DNA of 64,000 nucleotides, from positions 1 through 64,000 of the forward strand of contig NZ_SJDL01000002.1 in NCBI RefSeq assembly GCF_004327985.1, given 5' to 3'. Position numbers and translations under genes: made by a program. Under the pieces are notes generated by a model. That model did not search any database and was not told where the DNA came from. It was given only the letters and a program-made list of their open reading frames with translations. The stretch's first letter is position 1. Each line of letters begins with the position of its first letter. Below, one piece after another: positions 28,942-37,455 of this stretch. This DNA is from Marinobacter halodurans (lineage in GTDB: Bacteria; Pseudomonadota; Gammaproteobacteria; Pseudomonadales; Oleiphilaceae).

Positions 28942-29075
28942 CGCATCGGCGCCTCTATCTCAACTCAGCATTGGACGGGCAGGATTCAATGTAGAGAAAC
29001 TCCGTCGTCGAATGGTTCCGGAACCCTCCGTCGGCGGGCCAGGCCGGATGCCCTGCCCGCCGACCAGGGGCCAGG

Positions 29076-29927
29076 CTAGGCGCGGATGCCGCGCAGGCGC
29101 TCATTGCGACGGCGCAGCAACTCCAGGACCGTCAGCAACAGCACCGACATGGCAACCAGGATAGTCGCCACGGCAAGGATGGTGGGACTGATCTGCTCAC
29201 GAATACCCGCCCACATCTCCAATGGCAAGGTGCGCTGCTTGACGCCGGACAGGAAAATCACCACAACGACTTCGTCAAACGAGGTGATGAACGCGAACAA
29301 CGCTCCGGAAATCACGCCCGGCGTCACCAGCGGCAGAATCACCTTGAAAAAGGTGTGGGAGGGGGAGGCTCCCAGGCTTGCCGAGGCGCGCGTCAACGAG
29401 TGATCGAATCCGGACAGCGTCGCGGTCACCGTGATCACCACAAACGGGATCCCCAGGGCCGTATGGGCCAGGATGACCCCCATATAGGTCTGCGTCAGAT
29501 CGACACTGGAGTAAAAGAAGAACATCCCCGCCGCCGAGATGATCAGGGGCACGATCATCGGCGAGATCAGGATGCTCATGATCACCCCGCGAAACGGCAT
29601 CTGCGGACGCGAAAGCCCCAGGGCCGCCAGGGTACCGAGCACCGTGGCCAACACCGTGGCCGCAGGGCCGATGATAAAGCTGTTCTTGATCGACTGGATC
29701 CAGGCCGGGTGCGACAGGATGTTGTGATACCAGCGTAGCGAATACCCGGCCGGATCAAACGTGAGCATCGCATGGGTAAAGGTAAAATACGGCTCCGCAT
29801 TGAACGAGAGCGGTATGATGACCAATATCGGACCAATCAGGAACAGAAAGATCAGGCCACAGATCGCCAGATACGTATAGTGCCAGACGCGTTCGAGTGT
29901 ACTCGTATAAGGAGGCAGTGCAGCCAT
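29076..29927 (-). CDS. ABC transporter permease, PotC-like
   Basis: Second inner-membrane permease of a polyamine-type (spermidine/putrescine family) importer. The 283-residue protein has about six membrane spans and the EAA-type loop GASPSHTFFKVILPLVTPGVISGALFAF, which contacts the ATPase. It starts 3 bp after the other permease gene's stop. Substrate not certain; the family also includes transporters for other cationic or amino compounds. Confidence 0.9.
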   Translation of the reverse strand: MAALPPYTSTLERVWHYTYLAICGLIFLFLIGPILVIIPLSFNAEPYFTFTHAMLTFDPAGYSLRWYHNILSHPAWIQSIKNSFIIGPAATVLATVLGTLAALGLSRPQMPFRGVIMSILISPMIVPLIISAAGMFFFYSSVDLTQTYMGVILAHTALGIPFVVITVTATLSGFDHSLTRASASLGASPSHTFFKVILPLVTPGVISGALFAFITSFDEVVVVIFLSGVKQRTLPLEMWAGIREQISPTILAVATILVAMSVLLLTVLELLRRRNERLRGIRA

Positions 29928-29930
29928 GGA

Positions 29931-31238
29931 TCACCCCATTTTTATTTTGTCGATGCCGATAAACTTGTTGTAGACCGAGTACAGGACCAGCACGATCACC
30001 AGCAGCAACAGGCCGAGCGCACCCGCAAGACCCCAGTTCAGGGACTCCTGCATATGGTAGGCAATCATGTTACTGATCATCTGGCCGGACTGACCGCCGA
30101 CCAACGCCGGGGTGATGTAGTAGCCGATCGACAGGATGAAGACCAGCAGGCTGCCCGCCCCGATGCCACTGACGGTCTGCGGCACGTAGACCCGCCAGAA
30201 CGCAACCAGGGGATTGGCGCCCAGTGACCGGGCGGCGCGCAGGTAGCTCGGCGGCACCGTTTTCATGACGCTGTAAAGCGGCAGGATCATGAACGGCAGC
30301 AGGATGTGCGTCATCGCCACCAGCGTGCCGGTCTTGTTAAAGATCATCTGTATGCGCCCCTGATCGTCGATAACATGGAGCCAGACCATCAGGTCGTTGA
30401 GCACCCCCTGCGACTGCAGCAGCACAATCCAGGTGGTGGTACGCACCAGTAACGAGGTCCAGAACGGCAGCAACACCATGATCATCAGTAAGTTACTGAT
30501 TTTCAGAGGAAGATTCGCCAGCAGATAGGCAACCGGGTAGCCGAGCAGGATGCAGAACAGCGTGACCGTGGCGCTCATCAGCAGCGTACGGATAAACAGC
30601 GGCACGTAGATACGACGGTCCTGCGGCAGCATCGCGATGTCACCATTGTCATCGTAATGCGCGTCCAGCGCGGCCAGCAGGTAGGAGAAGGTATAGGGCG
30701 CCGACTCACGCTTGATCAGACGCCAGGTTGCGGGATCCCCCCAGGCCCTGTTGACGTGGATCATCGCCTCTTTGTACGGGCCGTCCTTCATTCGTTTGGC
30801 ATGGCGCGCCGAACTCATGATGACGCTGCGCATACCCACTTTTTCGTAGTTCAGTCGAGTGGCAACCTTACCGATCTCCTTGCTCTTGTAACCGGCCTGG
30901 AGATCCGCGACCAGCGCCGCGTAAACCGGCTCGGCCGGCAGCCCCTCGCCATCCCACGCCTTCAGCGCGGAAGTGGTCTGCGGCATGATGTCATGAACCT
31001 GCGGGTTCTCGATACCACGCAAAGCCATATTGAACACGGGGACGATAAAGGTCACGAGAATGAACAACAACAGTGGCGCGACCAGAAGGAAGGCCCATAT
31101 CCGTTGTCGTCGCAGTGCTCGTCGAAGGCTGACCTTGAGCGGCTTCCCATCGGCAGTGGTCATGCCTGAGTGTGTTCCCCCTCCCTGCCCTGAATCCATG
31201 CCGTTTGGGGTTCCGCTTGCGGTCTGTGCTTGAGTCAT
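29931..31238 (-). CDS. ABC transporter permease, PotB-like with large periplasmic insert
   Basis: First permease of the importer. The 435-residue protein is longer than the E. coli PotB (about 275-285) because about 140 residues are inserted between TM1 (FLLVAPLLLFILVTFIVPVFN) and the second span (YVPLFIRTLLMSATVTLFCILL). The EAA loop is LGANPLVAFWRVYVPQTVSGIGAG. The insert is known in a subset of this permease family. Gene order ATPase, binding protein, PotB-like, PotC-like, all minus strand. Confidence 0.9.
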   Translation of the reverse strand: MTQAQTASGTPNGMDSGQGGGTHSGMTTADGKPLKVSLRRALRRQRIWAFLLVAPLLLFILVTFIVPVFNMALRGIENPQVHDIMPQTTSALKAWDGEGLPAEPVYAALVADLQAGYKSKEIGKVATRLNYEKVGMRSVIMSSARHAKRMKDGPYKEAMIHVNRAWGDPATWRLIKRESAPYTFSYLLAALDAHYDDNGDIAMLPQDRRIYVPLFIRTLLMSATVTLFCILLGYPVAYLLANLPLKISNLLMIMVLLPFWTSLLVRTTTWIVLLQSQGVLNDLMVWLHVIDDQGRIQMIFNKTGTLVAMTHILLPFMILPLYSVMKTVPPSYLRAARSLGANPLVAFWRVYVPQTVSGIGAGSLLVFILSIGYYITPALVGGQSGQMISNMIAYHMQESLNWGLAGALGLLLLVIVLVLYSVYNKFIGIDKIKMG

Positions 31239-31290
31239 TGTTATAGGTACCTATTGGAACGGAAGGTAAAGAACGCGTCTTGGCCGGGAG

Positions 31291-31320
31291 AACCAGGGGC
31301 GGTGGTTGCCGCCCCTGGTT
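31291..31320. repeat. Stable intergenic hairpin after the binding-protein gene
   Basis: AACCAGGGGCGG and CCGCCCCTGGTT form a 12-bp perfect stem with a 6-base loop, starting 7 bp after the binding-protein stop. No T-run follows on the minus strand, so it is more likely to protect or process the mRNA than to terminate it fully. Confidence 0.7.
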
Positions 31321-31326
31321 TGACGC

Positions 31327-32430
31327 TTACTGCGACAGCCAGGCGTTAAAGCGCTGACGCATTTCGTCACCGTGATCCGCCCACCAGATCGCATCCTTCT
31401 TGATCGGATTGAAGAAGTTGGCTTTGGCCGTCGGCAGATGCTCCTTCATGTCGACGCCATTAACCCCCTTGCCGATCAGCGGCACGGAGGACTTACGGGC
31501 AGGACCATAGGAGATGTACTTGGCCTGGTCTGCCAGACGCTGGGTATCCGTCGCGAAGCGCAGGTACTTCTTCAGCTCAGGTGTCAGCTTGCCCTGGGGC
31601 ACGACCCAACCGTCCAGCTCGAACATCTGGCCGTCCCACATGATCTTGAACGGCTGATCCTCATTCACCTGGGCGTTGAAGATACGACCGTTATAGGCGG
31701 AAGCCATGACCACTTCCTTGTCAGCCAACAGCTGCGGCGGCTGGGCGCCGGCATCCCACCAGACGATATCGTCCTTGATGGTATCGAGCTTCTTGAATGC
31801 CCGGTCCACGCCCGCCTGGGTGCTCAACACGTCGTAGACTTTGTCCGGCGCTACGCCATCAGCGACCAATGCCCACTCCAGGTTGCCGTCAGGAATCTTC
31901 TCCAGCGAACGCTTGCCGGGGAAGTTCTTCAGGTCGAACAGGTCGGCCACTTTGCTCGGCTGTTTATCGGCTGGGAAAGCGGTGGTGTTGTACGCCAATA
32001 CCGTGGAGTACACGATCTGGGGAATGAAACAGCCACTGAGAGAGCCCTCGATGAAGTCTTGACTCGGTGGCGTACCGTCCGGTGCCGGTGCCAGGATCTC
32101 GTCGTAGTCGATCTCCTCCACGAGCCCTTCGTCGCAAGCGGTGATGGCATTCCCTTCAAGCATGTCGACCAGATCCCAGGTCACCTTGCCGGCTTCCACC
32201 TGGCTGCGCAGCCCCGCCAGGCCCTGTGCTGACTTCGGGTCCATGTAGATCTTGTCGCCGGTCTTTTCGGTCCAGGGATCGTGGTAAGCGAGTTTCTGAC
32301 TCTTCGAGTACGCGCCGCCCCAAGAGACGATCGTCAGCGATTGTTCAGCGTGTGCAACACCAACACCGCCCAATGCGGTGCCCAGAATGGCAAAGGTCAT
32401 TGCGGATGTTTTAAACAAATGCTTCATCAT
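31327..32430 (-). CDS. ABC transporter periplasmic substrate-binding protein, PotD/PotF-like
   Basis: The 367-residue protein has a Sec signal peptide ending GVGVAHAEQ, then the start of the mature fold TIVSWGGAYSKSQKLAYHDPW. Domain features of the spermidine/putrescine-binding family follow: WDLVDMLEGNAITACDEG, YSTVLAYNTTAFP, DLKNFPGKRSL, WWDAGAQPPQLLADKEVVMASAYNGRI. It delivers ligand to the two permeases downstream. Ligand specificity cannot be read with confidence. Tandem ATGs (32430, 32427) make the exact start uncertain by one codon. Confidence 0.92.
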   Translation of the reverse strand: MMKHLFKTSAMTFAILGTALGGVGVAHAEQSLTIVSWGGAYSKSQKLAYHDPWTEKTGDKIYMDPKSAQGLAGLRSQVEAGKVTWDLVDMLEGNAITACDEGLVEEIDYDEILAPAPDGTPPSQDFIEGSLSGCFIPQIVYSTVLAYNTTAFPADKQPSKVADLFDLKNFPGKRSLEKIPDGNLEWALVADGVAPDKVYDVLSTQAGVDRAFKKLDTIKDDIVWWDAGAQPPQLLADKEVVMASAYNGRIFNAQVNEDQPFKIMWDGQMFELDGWVVPQGKLTPELKKYLRFATDTQRLADQAKYISYGPARKSSVPLIGKGVNGVDMKEHLPTAKANFFNPIKKDAIWWADHGDEMRQRFNAWLSQ

Positions 32431-32534
32431 CAGTCTTTCCTTTTTTTTGTTGCCGGGTTATCCGGCTCTTTCTGCTTTTACGACGGTTTCCCGTAACGGA
32501 CAAATCGCCGCGAGCGATCCAGAAATCGGGAGAA

Positions 32535-33629
32535 TCAGGCATCCAGTGCGCGACAGTCTTCCGTCGCCCAGCCGATATTGACGACCTCTCCACGCTTCAG
32601 TGGGGTATGGCGCTGGGTATTGGGTACCTTGGTAATAAAGTTGGAGTTGCCGGAGACGGTCATCCGCGCGCGGATGTGGTCGCCCAGGTAAATCAGTTCC
32701 TCGACCCGGGCCTGGCAACGGTTGGGGTATTGATCGCTATCGGGGTCGAGCACGACACGCTCGGGACGGATAGAAAGGGTGGTGCGGCCACCGACACCGT
32801 CGACATTGACCTTCAATGCCTTGACGATGCCGTCACTGCCTTCGAGCGCAACGCTGCAGGTGTCGCCCTCAACCGACTTGAGTTGCCCGTGCAGACGGTT
32901 GTTCTCGCCGATAAACCCTGCGACAAACGCGTTTTCCGGTTTCTCATAGAGCTGGTCGGGAGTGGCCAGCTGCTGAACGATCCCGTCCTCGAACACCGCG
33001 ATTCGATCGGACATGGTCAGCGCTTCGGATTGGTCATGGGTCACATACACCATGGTGACGCCCAGGTCTTCATGTATGTGCTTGATCTCGTACTGCATCT
33101 CTTCGCGCAGGTTTTTGTCCAGCGCACCGAGAGGCTCATCCATCAACACCAGTTTCGGCTCGAAGACCAGCGCACGCGCTACCGCCACGCGCTGCTGCTG
33201 CCCACCGGAGAGCTGGGCCGGACGGCGGCTGCCGAAGTGACCCAGTTGCACCATCTCCAGCGCACGCTTGACCTTGCGATCGATCTCGCTTTTGGACATC
33301 TTGCGGACCTTGAGGGGAAAGGCGAGGTTTTCCGCCACGGTCATGTGGGGAAACAAGGCGTAGTTCTGGAAAACCATGCCGATGTCCCGCTTATGCGGGG
33401 CGACATTATTGATCGACTGGCCGTCGAGAATGATGTCGCCGTGGGTGGCCGCCTCAAACCCGGCGAGCATCATGAGACAGGTGGTTTTACCGGAGCCGGA
33501 TGGCCCCAACATGGTGAGGAATTCACCAGCGGCTATATCGACGTTGAAGTTCTTAACCACCAACGTCTCGCCGTCATAACTTTTCTGTACGTTGAGGAAA
33601 CGCACAAATTGATCAGGGTTGCCACCCAT
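32535..33629 (-). CDS. ABC transporter ATP-binding protein, PotA-like
   Basis: ATPase that powers the importer. The 364-residue protein has Walker A GPSGSGKT (42-49), the Q-loop FQNYALFPHMTV, signature LSGGQQQRVAVARAL, Walker B LVLMDEPLGALD and the H-loop VTHDQSEAL. A C-terminal TOBE domain (about 280-355, LSIRPERVVLD) is present as in PotA. First gene of the four-gene unit; GAGG lies about 9 bases upstream of ATG. Confidence 0.93.
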   Translation of the reverse strand: MGGNPDQFVRFLNVQKSYDGETLVVKNFNVDIAAGEFLTMLGPSGSGKTTCLMMLAGFEAATHGDIILDGQSINNVAPHKRDIGMVFQNYALFPHMTVAENLAFPLKVRKMSKSEIDRKVKRALEMVQLGHFGSRRPAQLSGGQQQRVAVARALVFEPKLVLMDEPLGALDKNLREEMQYEIKHIHEDLGVTMVYVTHDQSEALTMSDRIAVFEDGIVQQLATPDQLYEKPENAFVAGFIGENNRLHGQLKSVEGDTCSVALEGSDGIVKALKVNVDGVGGRTTLSIRPERVVLDPDSDQYPNRCQARVEELIYLGDHIRARMTVSGNSNFITKVPNTQRHTPLKRGEVVNIGWATEDCRALDA

Positions 33630-33774
33630 AAGATTGCTACCTCTTTGTTATATTGTTTTGGGCGCAATACCATTATCGAGTGTTTCAAGACCGATACACT
33701 CTCGGCCTCCTAACTCCGGGACATATCACCTCTTGAGCACAACTCATAAACCGGTACTGCGAACTGCATCTTCA

Positions 33775-34056
33775 TGTTACCCCCATCGACAATTGCCAAT
33801 GATCGTCCTTCGGTCCCAAGCCTTTTTACAGTTATTAAGGCATCGTCCATGCCAACTCGCACAACTCTGGCAGAAATCGCTCCCTCTCTCAAAAAATGCA
33901 CTAAATTCCTGTAGGTTATGAGATAAGGGCCGAGTATTGACGCACCGAGTCTGTGCATAAAAAACAGCAGATGGAACATCAACGAGCACGCCGAACGGCT
34001 TGCTGCATTACCGCTTACGTTGACTGATAGGAAAGGAAGAACAGGTAACCTGGAGC
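33775..34056 (-). pseudogene. Decayed UmuD/S24-peptidase-like gene fragment
   Basis: On the minus strand one frame reads LVDVPSAVFYAQ, resembling the UmuD segment LIQHPSATYFVK. A shift to another frame gives GASILGPYLITYRNLV and then MDDALITVKRL, resembling GDSM-x-GI-x-GDLLVV and DGEFTVKKL, the Ser- and Lys-containing active-site blocks. Spacing between the two blocks fits the family. The N-terminal part (LPVLPFLSVNVSG) loosely fits the region before the cleavage site. The frames do not join, and no umuC follows. A 204-codon open frame (33710-34324) covers the area but does not match across its length. Confidence 0.45.
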
Positions 34057-34510
34057 CGCCCCGAGCTCGCTCTTGATCAGGGCTTGGGGATCGGCCATTA
34101 CGGGTCTTGAAGCGGAGGATAGATGTAAGAATATGGGGATAATTTGAACCGACAGGAGCTTCTACAGCCTTAGAACAGGACTTCAGTTCAAAGCCCTGAC
34201 AAACAATGTTTCGCATCTGTGCCATCACGGTGCTTAAACAGACAGACGTGAAACAGGCGCTTGAAATACAGCAGTTACGGCTCTTCATCGCCTTCTTCTT
34301 ATAATTTATTGCGTTCAGTCTCATCCCCCCTTGTTCCGCTCAGCAAGGGGAGAAGCCTTCAACGAGGTTACCCCACCAAAATCAACACCACTTTCCCAAT
34401 TACGACACTAATAGACCAACAACCACCACTTTAGTTCTATCACGCCCACTCCGCCACAGCGATTATACAAATAAGCTCTACCGGACCTTTGAATCGCTCA
34501 CAGCGGCACG
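34057..34510. other. Low-GC stretch without recognisable gene
   Basis: Noticeably AT-richer than the surrounding core genes. Apart from the umuD-like relic next to it, no gene or RNA was recognised. There is no clear terminator after dbpA, whose stop is at 34511. The composition and relics suggest decayed accessory DNA. Confidence 0.5.
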
Positions 34511-35887
34511 TCAGATGCGCCGGGCGCGGAAAGAGCGACCTTTTAATTTACCTGAAGAAAGCTTCTCAAGTGCCTGTTTTGCGTGATCACGCGCCACTGC
34601 AACAAACGCATTGTTATCGGTCACGTTGATCTTGCCGACGGCCTTGCCCGGCACACCGGATTCGCCCGTCAACGCGCCCAGTATATCCCCGGGACGCACT
34701 TTCTGTTTTTTGCCACCATCGATCTGCAACGTCACCATGGGTGGTTTGTAAGTCGTCTGGTGACGCTGATTTCCGGACGGAAGATTCGACTCTTCAATGG
34801 GTTGGCCGGTTTTCTCAGAAAGTTTCTCAAGTTTATAGCGTTCTTTTTCGGAGAAAAACGTGAACGCCAGGCCGTGACTGCCGGCACGTCCGGTGCGGCC
34901 GATCCGGTGAACGTGGACATCCAGATCCCGCGCCACATGGTAGTTGAACACCGCATCCAGGTTGTCGATATCCAGCCCCCTTGCGGCCACATCGGTCGCC
35001 ACCAGTACCGTCGCACTCTTGTTGGCAAAGCGGATCAGCATCAGGTCCCGCGCCTTCTGCTCCAGATCGCCATGCAGGGCCAGCGCGCTGAACCCCATGC
35101 TGCGCAGCGCGTCGGCCACCTCATCGGTCTCCCGTTTGGTGTTGCAGAAAACGATGGCGGAGTCCGGCCGGTGCTTCATCAACAGCAGTCGCAGTCCCTC
35201 CAGTCGCTGGGCATCGTCCCGCACGGGGTAGAAACGCTGACGGATGGCCTGGTCGCTCTGGGAGGTATCCACTTCCACCCTCTCCGGATCACGCATCACG
35301 CGACCGGCGATCGCCTGGATCTCGTCCGGATAGGTGGCACTGAACAGGAGCGTCTGACGCTGAGCCGGCATTTCGGCAATGATGTCGTCCAGCACCTCCT
35401 GGAACCCCATGTCCAGCATCCGGTCCGCTTCGTCGAGTACCAGCGTTTCGACGTCCGCCAGCGACAGCGTGCGCTTGCGGAGATGGTCCGCAACACGGCC
35501 CGGCGTGCCCACGATGATGTGGGCACCATGCTCCAGCGAGCCGATCTGCGGACCAATGGGTGTGCCGCCGCACAAGCTCAGGATCTTGATGTTGTGGATG
35601 GCGCGGGCCAGCTTGCGCAGCTCCTGGGCCACCTGGTCCGCCAGCTCCCGCGTCGGGCACAGGACCAGGGCCTGGATGCGGAAACGCGAGACATCGAGCT
35701 TGTGCAGCACGCCCAGTCCGAAGGCGGCGGTCTTGCCGGAGCCGGTTTTGGCCTGCGCAATCAGATCCTGCCCGGACAGCACGATGGGGAGGCTGGCCGC
35801 CTGGATGGGCGTCATGGACCGGTAACCCAGGGAATCCAGGTTTCCGAGCAGATCGGTGCGAAGCTTGAGCGTGCTGAAATCAGACAT
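34511..35887 (-). CDS. dbpA: ATP-dependent RNA helicase DbpA
   Basis: DEAD-box helicase that acts in 50S ribosomal subunit assembly, guided by 23S rRNA hairpin 92. The 458-residue protein has the Q motif (MTPIQAASLP), motif I AQAKTGSGKT, GAHIIVGTPGR (Ib), DEAD box VLDEADRML, SAT motif LLFSATYPDEIQAI, and HRIGRTGRAG (VI). The C-terminal RNA-binding domain (about 380-458) is of the DbpA type (KVRPGDILGALTGESG). I chose ATG at 35887 (MSDFSTLKL); the frame stays open to 35950. A decayed paralogue tail lies at 26505-26670. Confidence 0.95.
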   Translation of the reverse strand: MSDFSTLKLRTDLLGNLDSLGYRSMTPIQAASLPIVLSGQDLIAQAKTGSGKTAAFGLGVLHKLDVSRFRIQALVLCPTRELADQVAQELRKLARAIHNIKILSLCGGTPIGPQIGSLEHGAHIIVGTPGRVADHLRKRTLSLADVETLVLDEADRMLDMGFQEVLDDIIAEMPAQRQTLLFSATYPDEIQAIAGRVMRDPERVEVDTSQSDQAIRQRFYPVRDDAQRLEGLRLLLMKHRPDSAIVFCNTKRETDEVADALRSMGFSALALHGDLEQKARDLMLIRFANKSATVLVATDVAARGLDIDNLDAVFNYHVARDLDVHVHRIGRTGRAGSHGLAFTFFSEKERYKLEKLSEKTGQPIEESNLPSGNQRHQTTYKPPMVTLQIDGGKKQKVRPGDILGALTGESGVPGKAVGKINVTDNNAFVAVARDHAKQALEKLSSGKLKGRSFRARRI

Positions 35888-35968
35888 AGCGGGAAATGAG
35901 CCTGTTGGTTGCGGTATCGGGGCGATCCACTGAATTGAGTCGGCGTCCATTCTACACCAAGCCGGCCC

Positions 35969-36238
35969 CTACCAATGTATCGGTCCTTTCCGCAGGTTCT
36001 TCACATAGCGCTTGTTCAGCGTGCGAAGGATCGGTGCAAACAGGAAGAACACGCTGCCGATGATGAAGAACCAGGTGGCCACGGTCTGCCACTTCTCCCA
36101 CAGGAACAGGATGCTGCCCACCAGGAACAGTGTGGCCGAGACATAGTCATTGGCGATGTGGAGCCATTCATAGCGTTCGTGGATCTTCTTCTCGGCTTCC
36201 AGCAGCTCGTGATCGAGCTCGCCCGCAGGCTTGTTCAT
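35969..36238 (-). CDS. YrhK-like small membrane protein
   Basis: The 89-residue protein has an acidic/basic N-terminus and two membrane spans (DYVSATLFLVGSILFLWEKW and TVATWFFIIGSVFFLFAPIL) joined by a short turn, followed by a basic tail. This matches the YrhK domain, whose function is unknown. It lies 81 bp upstream of dbpA on the same strand. Confidence 0.75.
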   Translation of the reverse strand: MNKPAGELDHELLEAEKKIHERYEWLHIANDYVSATLFLVGSILFLWEKWQTVATWFFIIGSVFFLFAPILRTLNKRYVKNLRKGPIHW

Positions 36239-36454
36239 GATCGGGGTTCCTCCTCATCCGGTCGCGTGATTTCAGTTGGTCAGCCCATCACAGTGCCCGC
36301 GACACCCGGGGTTCGCAAGGCGAAGACGGAGGAAGGTCAAGTTGAATCCGCCCCCAACAAACGCATCCCGATAGCGGGCCGCCTCCACCACAGCGACGTC
36401 GCTGGCGTGGCCCGCCCCGCATGGAGCCTGGTTTAAGTCCCAGGGGCATCCAGG

Positions 36455-36488
36455 TTTCAATATCTCAACATATCTTGCATTATTGAAA
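36455..36488. promoter_or_regulatory. Candidate ArsR operator
   Basis: A perfect inverted repeat TTTCAATA ... TATTGAAA (8-bp arms, 18-bp centre) ends one base before the arsR start codon. ArsR-family repressors commonly bind AT-rich dyads at their own promoter. The right arm occupies the position where a Shine-Dalgarno site would be. Confidence 0.6.
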
Positions 36489-36489
36489 T

Positions 36490-36819
36490 ATGGAACATTA
36501 TGACGACAACCTGGCGACAGAAAAGCTTGCTGCCTTGGCGCATCCCGCACGCTTGGCCATCATCCGTATGCTTGTTCGGGCCGGTCCGGCGGGAATGCCT
36601 GCAGGCAAGCTTGGTGAACCGCTGGGCATGGCCGCCAATGCCCTGACCTTTCACCTGCAAAAACTGGCTCGAGTTGGCCTGGTAACCTCGCGTCGAAGTG
36701 GTCAATACATCCTCTACACGGCCGAGTTCGACACCCTGCTGAACCTGACGGGTTACCTGGTCGGTGCGTGCTGCACCGACTCGTCCGAGAAATGTGGCGG
36801 CTGCCCCTCGGCCGATTGA
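36490..36819 (+). CDS. ArsR-family metalloregulator with Cys-rich tail
   Basis: A 109-residue winged-helix repressor: LAALAHPARLAIIRMLVRAG, then GMPAGKLGEPLGMAANALTFHLQKLARVGLV and the beta-wing SRRSGQYILYTAE. The C-terminus is Cys-rich (CCTDSSEKCGGC), likely a metal or metalloid site. The helix-3 CxC sensor of classical ArsR is absent, so the tail Cys are the probable ligands. No visible Shine-Dalgarno: the operator arm sits there. The next gene is a small membrane protein, not arsenite efflux. Confidence 0.87.
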   Translation: MEHYDDNLATEKLAALAHPARLAIIRMLVRAGPAGMPAGKLGEPLGMAANALTFHLQKLARVGLVTSRRSGQYILYTAEFDTLLNLTGYLVGACCTDSSEKCGGCPSAD

Positions 36820-36861
36820 ACCTCTGTGCCGGTTCCACCCATTGAATCCGAGGAGATAGGC

Positions 36862-37326
36862 ATGGTGATCAAGCTGCAACCCAACCATCGAACCTGGATG
36901 GGGGCCATCGGTATCGGACTCGGTGTGTCCGTTCTCACCGCCATCATCATGGTGACGCTGCTAAAGACGGGGGTTTCCCCCTTTCCGAAACCGCCCTCCC
37001 TGGCCTTCGCCGAAACGGTGCTCGGCCGTGACCTGCCGTTGCCGGTCGGTCTGTTATTTCACACGGCCTACGTGACCTTCTGGTCCGTGGTGTTCGTGCA
37101 GGTCTTCCCCAAACGTGGCTTCTGGCCGGCCATGATGCTTGCCGGTGGACTCTGGATCGTCATCCTGGTCGTATTCTTCCCACTAATTGGCTGGGGGGTG
37201 GCGGGCCTTCTGGTCAGTCCCAAGCTGATCCCGGCATCCTTCGTGCCGCATGTGCTGTTCGGCCTGTTCTTATGGGCACTGGAGCAGTACGTTCCACGCC
37301 GGTCACCGACCGGCGGAAAGGGTTGA
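36862..37326 (+). CDS. Small integral membrane protein downstream of ArsR
   Basis: This 154-residue protein has four predicted membrane spans: AIGIGLGVSVLTAIIMVTLL, LPVGLLFHTAYVTFWSVVFV, PAMMLAGGLWIVILVVFFPLIG and FVPHVLFGLFLWALEQYV. I chose ATG at 36862 because GAGGAG lies 6 bases upstream; the longer frame from 36826 would begin inside the spacer after arsR. It is probably co-transcribed with the ArsR regulator, so it may be metal- or stress-related, but no family was recognised. Confidence 0.75.
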   Translation: MVIKLQPNHRTWMGAIGIGLGVSVLTAIIMVTLLKTGVSPFPKPPSLAFAETVLGRDLPLPVGLLFHTAYVTFWSVVFVQVFPKRGFWPAMMLAGGLWIVILVVFFPLIGWGVAGLLVSPKLIPASFVPHVLFGLFLWALEQYVPRRSPTGGKG

Positions 37327-37455
37327 ACCGATCGACACCCCGCCACCCGATGTTTTTGCAGGAGGCGCCTACCGGGCGCCACCTGCAAAGGGGCAGGATT
37401 CTCCGCCGGCTGTGGCCAACGGGGCAACGAAAAGCAGGCTATGTTAGCCGGCGCC

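Noticed and set aside
33710-34324. 204-codon minus-strand frame as an intact gene
   Set aside because: Its first half matches nothing and is Cys/Ser-rich; only scattered blocks, in more than one frame, resemble UmuD, so a decayed gene fits better.
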